The position numbers were made by a program, and so were the translations under genes. The notes below the pieces were generated by a model. The model had not been told where the DNA came from and made no database searches. It saw only the letters and a list, made by a program, of their open reading frames with translations. A DNA stretch of 64,000 nucleotides, taken from positions 83,906 to 147,905 of the forward strand of contig LVAA01000014.1 in the NCBI GenBank assembly GCA_001603955.1. The letters run 5' to 3'. Below are positions 42,252-50,969 of this stretch, piece after piece. This DNA comes from Syntrophobacterales bacterium Delta_02. Lineage in GTDB: Bacteria > Desulfobacterota > Syntrophorhabdia > Syntrophorhabdales > Syntrophorhabdaceae. Position 1 is the stretch's first letter. Each line of letters opens with the position of its first letter.

Positions 42252-43376
42252 TCAAAACGTTGTGTCGCTTCTGAGAGAATAGCTCGTACTGCGGCCACCG
42301 CCGGGATCCTTTACCAGAATTCCCCTGCTGACGAGGTCGAGGATATCGCGCAGCGCCGTATCCTGAGAGCACTTTGTCATCTTTGCCCATTTCGTTGATG
42401 TCAGTTTTCCCTCGAAGTTCTCGAGCAGCTTGTTCAGGATCAGACGTTGCCGAGGGTTGAAAGTTTGGCTCGCGTGGGTGTCCCAAAAACGGGCCATCCT
42501 CAGAACGGTGCCGAGTGTGTTGTCCACGCCGTCAATCGCGTGGTGAAGGCAGGCGAGGAACCATTCCAGGTAGGATGTGATGTCCAGCGTTCCCTGCTGG
42601 GTCTGCTCCAACCTGTCGTAGTAGCTGTCCCGCTCGTTGCGGATCTGGGCCGACATGCTGTAAAAACGCTGTGAGCTGGCCTCTGAACGGGCCAGGGTCA
42701 TATCGGCGATGGCACGCGCGATGCGGCCATTGCCATCATCGAAGGGGTGGATGGTGACGAACCAGAGATGGGCTATACCCGCCCGCAAGACCAGGTCCGT
42801 GTCGTCGTCCGTGTTGAACCAATAGAGAAAGGCCTTCATTTCGTGCTCCAGCTTGCTCGCAGCCGGGGCCTCGAAGTGTACCCGCTCGCGGCCGACGGGT
42901 CCCGACACGACCTGCATCGGACCCTTATCGTCATCGCGCCAGGCATTGACCTTTATCCTGCTCATTCCACTGCGGCCGGCAGGGAAGAGAGAGGCGTGCC
43001 AGGCGAAGAGACGTTCCTCCGTCAAGGGCTTGTCGTAGTTCTGAACGGCATCGAGCATCATCTCGACAATGCCCTCTACGTTCCGGCTTGAAGGGGCCAT
43101 GGCTCCGATACCCACACCGAGCCGGCGGGCAATGGAGGATCGTACCTCGACCGAGTCGAGTACCACCCCTTCGATCTCGCTTGACTTCACGATATCCAGT
43201 GTCAATGTGCGCAGGAGCGCCTCGGTCCTCAACGAGAAGCCAAGGGCCTCCATATGGCCGATCAGCCTTCCTTGTCTGTGACGAACAAGAGCGAGCTGGC
43301 GCGACAGGCCTTTCTCGTTCCAGGAGAAACGTGGCCAGTCGGGCAGTTGATGGATGTACGTGGTCAATCTCCGCAC
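42252..43376 (-). CDS. Fic-domain protein with DUF4172-like N-terminus and C-terminal winged helix
   Basis: 374 residues, GTG start at 43376. N-terminal YIHQLPDWPRFSWNE segment; an inhibitory helix SSEIEG fits the (S/T)xxxE(G/N) motif at the N-terminal side (class II Fic). The active site HPFDDGNGRIARA matches HPFxxGNGRxxR, so AMP transfer is expected. The C-terminal 70 residues (RLILNKLLENF, KWAKMTKCSQDTALRDILDLVSRGILVK) form a winged helix. Palindromes over its promoter suggest autoregulation. It runs opposite to the secretion genes; an effector role is possible but unproven. Confidence 0.9.
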   Translation of the reverse strand: MRRLTTYIHQLPDWPRFSWNEKGLSRQLALVRHRQGRLIGHMEALGFSLRTEALLRTLTLDIVKSSEIEGVVLDSVEVRSSIARRLGVGIGAMAPSSRNVEGIVEMMLDAVQNYDKPLTEERLFAWHASLFPAGRSGMSRIKVNAWRDDDKGPMQVVSGPVGRERVHFEAPAASKLEHEMKAFLYWFNTDDDTDLVLRAGIAHLWFVTIHPFDDGNGRIARAIADMTLARSEASSQRFYSMSAQIRNERDSYYDRLEQTQQGTLDITSYLEWFLACLHHAIDGVDNTLGTVLRMARFWDTHASQTFNPRQRLILNKLLENFEGKLTSTKWAKMTKCSQDTALRDILDLVSRGILVKDPGGGRSTSYSLRSDTTF

Positions 43377-43445
43377 CTCATGCGGAGATTATAAGTCCTA
43401 ATCTCCGCAAAGTCAATCTGATTCTCCGCATTATTTGCGGTGAAT
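43366..43445 (-). promoter_or_regulatory. Promoter and repeated operators of the Fic gene
   Basis: Reading on the reverse strand: -35 TTGACT (43416-43411), 17 bases, -10 TATAAT (43393-43388), start near 43381, five bases before the GTG. AATCTCCGCA-N5-TGCGGAGATT (43366-43390) is a perfect palindrome over the -10 and start; a single half-site AATCTCCGCA lies at 43400-43409; ATTCTCCGCA-N5-TGCGGTGAAT (43421-43445) is a second palindrome above the -35. Confidence 0.72.
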
Positions 43446-43498
43446 AAGACTTCCATTGTTGTTCGGCTTATAGTCAGGTGTTTATCGGTCTTGAGCGA

Positions 43499-43510
43499 AG
43501 ACTATAGTCT
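43499..43510. promoter_or_regulatory. 12-bp palindrome in the gap before the exported triplet
   Basis: AGACTATAGTCT is a perfect palindrome between the Fic gene and the forward operon starting at 43575. A TATAGTC half-copy lies about 30 bases upstream. Possible operator; no clear promoter hexamers found around it. Confidence 0.35.
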
Positions 43511-43574
43511 CCGGTCGTTCTCCCTGGATTGAGATGTCCATTCCGCAGGCTATTACATATCTTGGAGGAGAGAC

Positions 43575-44330
43575 ATGAAAAAAACACTGCGGGTCTTTTT
43601 TGGAAGGAGAGCGGTGAAGGTGATCTGCTGGTCAACGATATTCTCCCTTGTTGCCGCGAGCGCCTATGGGACTGCAGTACAGGTCGTGAATTTCCCCGCC
43701 CTGATGAGCATGGTGCAGAAGATGGTCACCCAGGCGATCACGGACAAGATTAAGGCCGTGTGGAACGAAGAGGTCAAGATAAAGCTCGAACCGGGGACGA
43801 TCAACACGAAGGCGGTCTCTTTCACCAAGTACAACATGTCGTCGTTCACGGATAAGATGATATCGCAGTACATGAAGAACAATACAGGGGCATTCGCGAA
43901 AGGCGACGACAGGTATTTCACTGAAGCTGCGAAGAGCAAGACAGCAGTTACCCTGCCTTCGGTCAATGCGGATTTTGGTGAGTTTCAGAAGAAAGTACGC
44001 GAGGTATCGATCCTCCTGGCGGGAGCGCCTGGCGGCGGTGCGGAAAAGATGAAGCATTTCACCACAGCGGAGTTCGCAGCAGCGAAGCTCCGCGACGTTT
44101 TCAATCAGGCCTCGGTGGCAGCGTACGAGAAGGGTGCGGAGGGAGTTTACATGGCCGAACAATTTCGCAAGGACCTATCATCCTTCGATCCGGCATACAT
44201 TGACAGTGCCAAGTCCGACCAGGCCGTGAAAGACCTGGCAAAGCTGGCCTATTACAACGCAATGTTACAATCGGAAATACTTGCCGTGATGTCTCGGGGA
44301 GAAATGCGGCAGGCCCTGGAAGGCAGATAG
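43575..44330 (+). CDS. Exported protein, first of three paralogues; VirB5/TrbJ-like role possible
   Basis: 251 residues with a basic N-terminus and signal peptide (VICWSTIFSLVAASAYG). The mature protein is mostly helical. The last 90 or so residues share a pattern with the next two genes: AAAKLR..., then FDPAYID, KDLAKLAYYNAMLQSEIL. GGAGGAGAG lies before ATG 43575. No family firmly recognised; the place before the DotO-like ATPase and the helical exported nature recall VirB5/TrbJ pilus-tip proteins. Confidence 0.6.
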   Translation: MKKTLRVFFGRRAVKVICWSTIFSLVAASAYGTAVQVVNFPALMSMVQKMVTQAITDKIKAVWNEEVKIKLEPGTINTKAVSFTKYNMSSFTDKMISQYMKNNTGAFAKGDDRYFTEAAKSKTAVTLPSVNADFGEFQKKVREVSILLAGAPGGGAEKMKHFTTAEFAAAKLRDVFNQASVAAYEKGAEGVYMAEQFRKDLSSFDPAYIDSAKSDQAVKDLAKLAYYNAMLQSEILAVMSRGEMRQALEGR

Positions 44331-44332
44331 GG

Positions 44333-44959
44333 ATGGGACTACGCCTTCCTGCATTGCTGCGTGCCATTGTCGTGACCATTTTTGTCGTGGCCGTTCTGAC
44401 TGCCGAACACGTCCGGGATTGCTCGGCGGTTGTCCCGCCGTGTCCCGTAGCCACGGATGCAACGATAGCCCAGATGGCCCGGCAATGGGCCGCATCATTC
44501 AAAACCCCGTATTGTGAATACCTCGATCAGCGTAACAATATCCTGTTAAGGCAGAAGCTCGCGCGGGGTGTTGTACGACAAGCCACGGCACTGTCGGCCT
44601 TTTTCAATGTTTCAGATGGCCTTAACGATTCAAGTATCCTGAAAAGGGTCGGAAAGGCGACCCGTCGTGTTGACCTCAAGAACCGGGGAGCGAGAGATGC
44701 GGCCGCGGCGAAGCTGCGAGTACTGAGGACTGGCGTCGCGCTCACAACGTACCTGGCTGGCGAAAAAGCCTTTGTCAGGGCTTCCCGGGCAGCCACGGTT
44801 CTGGAGGAGTTCGCGCCCAGGGCCTTTGACTTTTCCTCCAGACACCAGGCACAGAAAGATGCCGCAAAGCTTGCGCACCTTCGGGGACTGGTCCAGGCAC
44901 AGGAACTCAGGCTGCTGTCCCTTCTAAAGATGATGGACGCTCTCGAGGAGGGTAAGTAG
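44333..44959 (+). CDS. Exported protein, second of three paralogues
   Basis: 208 residues, 3 bases after the previous gene. Signal peptide (AIVVTIFVVAVLTAEHVRDCSA), helical mature part with three Cys near the start (CSAVVPPC, PYC). The C-terminal part (AAAKLRVLRTGVALTTYLAG, FDFSSRHQAQKDAAKLAHLRGLVQAQELRLLSLL) aligns with the first and third paralogues. Function unknown. Confidence 0.58.
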   Translation: MGLRLPALLRAIVVTIFVVAVLTAEHVRDCSAVVPPCPVATDATIAQMARQWAASFKTPYCEYLDQRNNILLRQKLARGVVRQATALSAFFNVSDGLNDSSILKRVGKATRRVDLKNRGARDAAAAKLRVLRTGVALTTYLAGEKAFVRASRAATVLEEFAPRAFDFSSRHQAQKDAAKLAHLRGLVQAQELRLLSLLKMMDALEEGK

Positions 44960-44962
44960 ACA

Positions 44963-46459
44963 ATGAGACAGCTTGGGATCAACAAGCGAGTGTTGATGCT
45001 GGTATCATTTCTCGCGCTCGGGGGCATCCTCCTGGGCGCTGGCCTTCTTCCGCGTAAAGGCGATTGCTACGTCAAATGTTCACCCGTTATTGCCGTGACG
45101 AATTACCCGTTTTTTTCGGCATTGCTGAAAAACCTCGTTGAGGATCGCTTTGTCACGGAACTCAAGATCTATCTTTCTGAGAAGTTGAAGCTTGCACTCC
45201 TACCCGGCAGTTTCAGAGCGCTCGAGACACGTCTTCGGAAAGCCACGGATCTTTCGTCCCTTGTCGACGGTATTGTCAGCGACGGTCTTGGTTCACAGCT
45301 TGCCGTCGTCAAGGCCCGAATGAACGTTGAAGTGTTTGCAACCCGCCTGAACAAGGCGGTGCTCTCGGCCTTGAGCAAGGAATTGAAGCGACTTGGGTTT
45401 GAAGAAAGCCGGATCCGCGGGATCCTTAGCGATTACAAGAAGGAATTTCTCAATTCCCGGCGAGCCCTTGCAACCTATGTGGATCAGGTCAAAGACTTTC
45501 AAGACATGACGGCGGAGTTCCTGCCGGTATCGGCAAGATTGCTTTCCCGTATGACGGTGCTTGGCGGGAAGATGGACGTAGCCGACGGGATACAGAGAAA
45601 GCAAGGCACACAGATCGGCGGCAATACGCGGCAGATACTTGATGAGTGCGTGGCACACACACAAGGGGGACTCAGGAATATCGCTGGGATTGCAGAGATC
45701 TCTCTTACGGATTCAATAAGCAGAGGGTTCTGCGGTGCCAGCGATACGTATCTCACGGCGCGGCTTGAGAAGCTTCACGGCCTGGAAGGCAAAGCCTCCG
45801 TGTCTTCTCAGGATATCGCCACGGTCGTCGAAAGTGTGGACAGGGCTGCGACAGGCACGCCCTCGGAGTATATACGGACATCCACCACTGAACTCGCCGT
45901 TATGTCGGCAGGGATCAGAACCTCATTGACCGCAAGGATGAGGGATGGGATCGCTGCAGCCCTTTTGGCCGTCAACAGTGCCATGTTATCGGAAAAGGAA
46001 AAGGAACGTGCCATAAACCGCCTTTATAACGGAATAGAACAGGAGGTCAAAGGGCTTCTTGGCGATGCCGGTTTCTTTACGGCCGTGGCACGGGAAAACG
46101 GCAGGGCATCGCTTCTTGATCAGGAAGGGGTCAAGAAAATAACTGTCCTCCTCGCGGGAAGGAACTCGTCAGTGCTGCGCAGAAGACTGGCGGTGAGGCA
46201 CTATATCGTCGCCCGGACGTCGCTGGAGACGGCTGCCGCGATCAGGTCGGATCTCTCGGGCTTTGACCCGGCGGTCATAGACCAGGGTTACGAGGACATG
46301 GCATGGAAGGATCTGGCTCGCTTCAACTATTATCTCCTGAGCATGGAGAATCAGAGGCTCAAACTTCTTGCGCTTCGGGCAATGACCGGATCGCTGGCCA
46401 CGGAAGATCCCGACGTTTCCCGCCATGCCGAGGAGAGCGGATTGCCTGAAGGGTTTTAG
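44963..46459 (+). CDS. Exported protein, third and longest of three paralogues
   Basis: 498 residues. Signal or anchor (RVLMLVSFLALGGILLGAGLL), then a Cys pair (GDCYVKC) and a long helical protein. Around 200-300 it holds an insert absent from the shorter copies. The end (LAVRHYIVARTSLETAAAIRSDLSGFDPAVID, KDLARFNYYLLSMENQRLKLLALRAM) matches the C-terminal pattern of the other two. Perhaps a fused or duplicated form of the same unit. Confidence 0.58.
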   Translation: MRQLGINKRVLMLVSFLALGGILLGAGLLPRKGDCYVKCSPVIAVTNYPFFSALLKNLVEDRFVTELKIYLSEKLKLALLPGSFRALETRLRKATDLSSLVDGIVSDGLGSQLAVVKARMNVEVFATRLNKAVLSALSKELKRLGFEESRIRGILSDYKKEFLNSRRALATYVDQVKDFQDMTAEFLPVSARLLSRMTVLGGKMDVADGIQRKQGTQIGGNTRQILDECVAHTQGGLRNIAGIAEISLTDSISRGFCGASDTYLTARLEKLHGLEGKASVSSQDIATVVESVDRAATGTPSEYIRTSTTELAVMSAGIRTSLTARMRDGIAAALLAVNSAMLSEKEKERAINRLYNGIEQEVKGLLGDAGFFTAVARENGRASLLDQEGVKKITVLLAGRNSSVLRRRLAVRHYIVARTSLETAAAIRSDLSGFDPAVIDQGYEDMAWKDLARFNYYLLSMENQRLKLLALRAMTGSLATEDPDVSRHAEESGLPEGF

Positions 46460-46476
46460 AAGGGGATGGGAACGTA

Positions 46477-49218
46477 ATGTTTCAGAGATCTTCTCCATTC
46501 TATCGGCGCATACCGATCAACATGGTCGGTAAAGATCATCTGGTCCTCGAGAACTTCGAAAAGGCCAGAGGGTTCGAAATCATCCAGGCCGCCGCCGAGG
46601 GAATTGAGAGCTCGGTCATGGAAATGGAAGTGAACAAGTGTTCCGAGTTCCTGAAAAACCTCACGGCACAGAATGTCTTCGTACAGTTCACGACATACTT
46701 CCGCCGTGACCTCCAGGATGTGTTTGACCGGTACAGGCAACTCAACGGCGATCCCGTGTCGGAATCGATGGCAAGGGAGAACATTGCCGACCTCATGTCG
46801 GACAGAGGTGTTATCGACACATCACTCTACTGCACCATGATCGTACCGCTCTCCGCCGAGGCCTCCATAGAGGGCAAGAAGAAGAAGCGCTTCGACGGCA
46901 AGGACTTCCTGAACCGCGACAGGCAGATGGGGGAAGCGGTGGCGGTCCTTAAGGATACCCTGGTACCTCTCGGCTACGCTGTGAAAGACCTTTCGGGTGC
47001 CGAGATGATGCGAACCATTTCCAGGATGGTGAACCCTGAGGACCCACCGCCCGAAATGAAGATATCGGAATGCGGTATGCTCCTGCCTCTTAGAAAACGG
47101 GTCTTCAACAGTGATTTCTACTCGAAAGACTATTATCTGACCAACGGACGCTACCATTTTGCAGCTCTGGTAATGGACACCATCCCCAACACCATTCCGG
47201 TGGGGTCGGGTTCCAGGATACTGCAAAACGTGGATTTTCCCATGGTAATGAACACGACCCTCCTGTGCGAGGACCTGTCGACCATCACCCGGGATCTGGC
47301 GCGGCAAAGGCTGATGGCAAATATCTTCAGCGGGAAAAGGACTGCTGCCGCCATGGAGAACAAGGAGAAGATCACCGCCATCGACGGTCTTTTACAGGAC
47401 CGGGCGAGAGAGGGATGGAAGCTCGTCAAGTGTTTCAACAGCTATCTCGTCTGGGACAAGGACATTGAAAAGCTTCAGGAGAAAATCCAGGCCGTGCGTG
47501 TGGCCGTGGCCAAGGCGGTAGACGGGGCAGGTGTGTTCGCCGAATGGATGAGAAAGGAGGGAGCTTTTGTCGCGTCCCTTCCGGGGTGTGCCGTAAGGAG
47601 CTATGACCCGCACGTTGTCTTCGGTCATGACGTGTTGAAGCTTGTCCCGTTGCGCGGGATGTACCGTGGTGACCGCACCGAGCCGGCGATCATCCTCAGA
47701 AACCGCTACGGCGGTGTCACGGCGCTCAATCCCTTTAGTTCGAGACAGAACAGGTGGGCGGGACTTGTCATCGGGCCCACGGGCAGCGGAAAGTCGGTTC
47801 TCACCAACGGGATCGTTGCCGGGGCCATGGCCTATGACCCCGTCGTTGTGGTCATTGACATGTCGAAGGCCTCTTCGTATGAACCTGTCGTTTCCAGCTA
47901 TGGCGGCAGCTTTATCCCCATCACTTTCGGAAGCAGTGACAACAGGGTCAACATGTTTGACCTGAGGGTGGGATTCGAGCAGCCCACAGGATCGAAGATC
48001 CTGTCTCTCAACGCAATTTTCACGGCGATGCTCGGCGAAGAGGGAAGAGGTGTTGCCAAAGAGAACCAATCTATCCTGGAGCGGGCCGTCAAAAGGACGT
48101 ATGACAGTCTTTTCAAAGAGGAACCCCGGCTTGTGCGAAATGTGAGAATAGCGAACGACGCTCAGGAAGAACTTTTCTCGCATGCACCTTCCTTTGACAC
48201 ATATATCGAGTATCGCAACCATTACATTGAACGGTTCCTGAGCACGGGCGAGAGAAAGGACTTTCTGCGGGCGGAGACAGCGCAGTGTCTCGCCACCCCG
48301 ACCCTCAACGATCTTATGCGGATCCTTGCATCCGACCCGGCGATCAACACAAATGCCAGGGACAGGCAGATCGCCGAAGAGATGAGAAGGATCCTCAATC
48401 TGTACGCGCAGGGAGAGCAGGCTGCATTGTTGAACGGGGTAACGAATTTCTCCGTGGACAGGGACATATTTTGCATCCATATGGGCCTGGTCAGCGAAAG
48501 AAAAGACATACTCGCGCTTCTGTTGCTCCTTTACCGGGACTTTGCATATCGCAAGGCGGTCTATCTCCCGAACGAGATGCCGCCTTTTCTCAACACCACC
48601 TCCATAGATTGGATCCTGGCCGCTCAGAGGCGGCCGAAGCTGTTTGTCTATGACGAGTTCCACAATCTGAAGAACAACGAGCCCATTCTGGACGTGCTCG
48701 ACAAGGACGCAAGGCAGCAAAGGACTCTGGGGCTTGCGACCTATCTTGTGACACAGGATATCCTCGATGTGGCTGAGAAGGGTAAGCATTTCATCTCCGC
48801 CGCATCGAACAAGTATTTCACACGCCACGTATCCCCCGACAATCCGACGATGGAAGGTATTGACAATCTGGTGAGGATCATTGGTCTTGGCAGCCAGGAA
48901 AGGGAACTGCTCCTCTCGCTCAGGTTCTATCCCGGCAAATACGCCGAGATTCTGGCGCTTAACGAGGATATCGGCAAGGGTGTTCTTGTCAACGTTCAGA
49001 CGCCCCGGAGCAGGTGGAGTTACACGACCCACAAGGACGAACGCTACCTGAGGGAGACCGTGGCATCGATTCTCAAGGAGAGGGGGGTATCGCAAAGGCG
49101 TGCTCAGGCGGTTGCCGTCGAGGTTCTCTCCGACATGCTTCCTCTCGGGAGTATCGGACAGTCCGTCGATATCGGGGCCATAATGAAGAAGATTGATTCA
49201 GACGGCTATTTTTCATAA
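46477..49218 (+). CDS. VirB4-class ATPase, DotO/IcmB (TraU)-like
   Basis: 913 residues. N-terminal 400 residues without clear motif; then an AAA motor with Walker A GPTGSGKSV near 432, a VIDMSKASSYEPVV strand, Walker B KLFVYDEFHN near 725 and a TYLVTQDILD sensor region. DotO/IcmB is the large ATPase of type IVB systems, acting with DotB at the cytoplasmic side of the channel. Length close to that of DotO (about 1000) and well above most VirB4. Confidence 0.82.
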   Translation: MFQRSSPFYRRIPINMVGKDHLVLENFEKARGFEIIQAAAEGIESSVMEMEVNKCSEFLKNLTAQNVFVQFTTYFRRDLQDVFDRYRQLNGDPVSESMARENIADLMSDRGVIDTSLYCTMIVPLSAEASIEGKKKKRFDGKDFLNRDRQMGEAVAVLKDTLVPLGYAVKDLSGAEMMRTISRMVNPEDPPPEMKISECGMLLPLRKRVFNSDFYSKDYYLTNGRYHFAALVMDTIPNTIPVGSGSRILQNVDFPMVMNTTLLCEDLSTITRDLARQRLMANIFSGKRTAAAMENKEKITAIDGLLQDRAREGWKLVKCFNSYLVWDKDIEKLQEKIQAVRVAVAKAVDGAGVFAEWMRKEGAFVASLPGCAVRSYDPHVVFGHDVLKLVPLRGMYRGDRTEPAIILRNRYGGVTALNPFSSRQNRWAGLVIGPTGSGKSVLTNGIVAGAMAYDPVVVVIDMSKASSYEPVVSSYGGSFIPITFGSSDNRVNMFDLRVGFEQPTGSKILSLNAIFTAMLGEEGRGVAKENQSILERAVKRTYDSLFKEEPRLVRNVRIANDAQEELFSHAPSFDTYIEYRNHYIERFLSTGERKDFLRAETAQCLATPTLNDLMRILASDPAINTNARDRQIAEEMRRILNLYAQGEQAALLNGVTNFSVDRDIFCIHMGLVSERKDILALLLLLYRDFAYRKAVYLPNEMPPFLNTTSIDWILAAQRRPKLFVYDEFHNLKNNEPILDVLDKDARQQRTLGLATYLVTQDILDVAEKGKHFISAASNKYFTRHVSPDNPTMEGIDNLVRIIGLGSQERELLLSLRFYPGKYAEILALNEDIGKGVLVNVQTPRSRWSYTTHKDERYLRETVASILKERGVSQRRAQAVAVEVLSDMLPLGSIGQSVDIGAIMKKIDSDGYFS

Positions 49219-49256
49219 GGGGACAAAAGAGGAAGGGGGACATCATAACTCTTCGC

Positions 49257-49808
49257 ATGCTGATCGTAATGCTCGCGGTTTTCGCTGCGGGGGCCTTACC
49301 GGCGCCAGCGATGGAGAAGCCGCAGACGGATAGTTCCGCCATGGACGCCCTGGGGGAGTTCCTCAGAGGAATGAAGACCCTTTCGGCTGGGAAAAAGGTG
49401 CTTCCCGGGGGGAATCCTTTTCTGGAGAAGGTCCGCACGAAATACGAGATACCGGACAGGATAGAGATTGTTGCTCCCCGCGGGGGAATCGAGATCATCG
49501 CCCTTGTGTTCGACAGTGAGCACTTACCTGTCGTGGACGGGAAATGGAGCGAAATCTCTCCTGATGAATACAAATATCTTCAATCAAAACATAATTTGAA
49601 GGCAGTCTACTGCCTCCACGAAAAGGAGCCCCTCGACCTAGGAGACGTCGTGATAGCCATCAGACCCGACGGCTCCGGGGCTCTGTCGGTATATTTCAAT
49701 GACAAGCGGGGCAGCGTCGGATCGGCGAGGATACGTGGTGGGAACGCCATACTCTTTTCGGGTTCGAGACAGATCGTTCGTCCCATGGCGGCGGAGCTCT
49801 GGCGATGA
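49257..49808 (+). CDS. Exported protein of unknown function between DotO- and DotG-like genes
   Basis: 183 residues; signal peptide (MLIVMLAVFAAGALPAPA). The mature part has a beta-rich end (IEIIALVFDSEH, DVVIAIRPDGSGALSVYFND). A GGAAGGGGG sits 14 or more bases before ATG 49257, too far for a good start, so the true start may be a rare codon a little upstream. It resembles the protein at 51692 in short segments. Stop overlaps the next start by ATGA. Confidence 0.6.
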   Translation: MLIVMLAVFAAGALPAPAMEKPQTDSSAMDALGEFLRGMKTLSAGKKVLPGGNPFLEKVRTKYEIPDRIEIVAPRGGIEIIALVFDSEHLPVVDGKWSEISPDEYKYLQSKHNLKAVYCLHEKEPLDLGDVVIAIRPDGSGALSVYFNDKRGSVGSARIRGGNAILFSGSRQIVRPMAAELWR

Positions 49809-50956
49809 GGAAACTCTCGAGACCCGCGATGATGATCACGCTGGGCGTGGTTGCCCTGGCGGTGGTATTGTCGGTGATGGTCGGCATGTTTATGAAGAAT
49901 ACCTCCAAGAAGACACGTATCTCTCAGCTTGAGGTCAATCGGTCGGGCAGTCCGTCGAGGAACGCCAGGGAAAAGGGCGGCCAGGAAGAAGAGTCCCGGA
50001 TCATGGAGGAAGCCAAAAAGACCGAAAGCACCATAGGAGATGCGATCAAGAAAGAACAGCAGATGCTCAAGGAAAGCGACAAGGGCGGATACGTCGGTGG
50101 GGTTGGTGTGAGAAAGAAGAAAAAGGAAAGCGATCCCCTTCTGGATGACATTGTTATGGAAGAACCCGATGGTAACGACCCTTTCGAGCCGTCTGTGCCG
50201 AGGGATGGGGGCAGGAAGAGCATTTACAACGACACCGCCAGACGAGGGAAGAGGCTAAAGACCGCCGGAGAAGGGGATGACGGCGAATCAAAGAGAAAGG
50301 CATGGGAGTATCTCTATTTTCAAAAGAGCTCCGGTGGTTTTGTCAACAAACCGCAGCCCGCCGTCAGGGATCAGGACAGCGAGAAATCAGGCTCGGCAGG
50401 GGCCGCGGGGGGACCGACAGTGAGTTATTATAAGCCTTACCGGGCAGTAGTGGACAGAACCTTTACCTCGGCACAGACAAATGCCGTATTTGTTGCCACC
50501 GGGGCCGAGCCTCCCGTAAAAGGCTGGAAAGTGGTGGGCAGAGCTGTGGCCAATTTTACCGATAACCGGTTCCACGTGGAGGTGTCCGATGTGATCGGTC
50601 CCGATAATGCCCGTCATCAGATGAAAGGATATGTCGCATCGATAGATGAGACCGATGGTATCGTATCGGCGGTGAAACACGAAGATATCGCCGGTGCGGT
50701 CACGAGCGGAGTCATGGCGGGAGTATCGTCATTTCTCAACGCGCTCAGGAAGGACACCACGACGGTAGAAGTGGGAACCGGAGGTGTCACGGTGACGGGC
50801 CAGACGAAAAGCGATGATCGCCTGCGGGAAGGCGGGCTGGCGGCGGGAGACACGATCTTCCAGGGATTGTCGAAGAAAGTGGAAGGCTCAACGAAAAAGA
50901 GCCCCACCCTCATTATGGAAAAGGGGGTCCCGGTTTTGATCTACTTCACACCTTAG
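49805..50956 (+). CDS. DotG/IcmE (TraO, VirB10-like) channel protein
   Basis: 383 residues. Membrane helix at about 8-30 (MMITLGVVALAVVLSVMVGMF), a long charged linker (about 35-200; KKKKESDPLLDD), then a VirB10-like beta domain with PVKGWKVVGRAVANF, MKGYVASIDETDG and a final KGVPVLIYFTP, as in DotG and TrbI proteins that span both membranes. It lacks the pentapeptide repeats of Legionella DotG. Assigned from topology and C-terminal pattern. Confidence 0.7.
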   Translation: MRKLSRPAMMITLGVVALAVVLSVMVGMFMKNTSKKTRISQLEVNRSGSPSRNAREKGGQEEESRIMEEAKKTESTIGDAIKKEQQMLKESDKGGYVGGVGVRKKKKESDPLLDDIVMEEPDGNDPFEPSVPRDGGRKSIYNDTARRGKRLKTAGEGDDGESKRKAWEYLYFQKSSGGFVNKPQPAVRDQDSEKSGSAGAAGGPTVSYYKPYRAVVDRTFTSAQTNAVFVATGAEPPVKGWKVVGRAVANFTDNRFHVEVSDVIGPDNARHQMKGYVASIDETDGIVSAVKHEDIAGAVTSGVMAGVSSFLNALRKDTTTVEVGTGGVTVTGQTKSDDRLREGGLAAGDTIFQGLSKKVEGSTKKSPTLIMEKGVPVLIYFTP

Positions 50957-50969
50957 ATCGGGAAAAAAC

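Noticed and set aside
47392..49095. 567-residue reverse frame over the DotO-like gene
   Set aside because: Antisense shadow; His/Arg-rich composition and no motifs.
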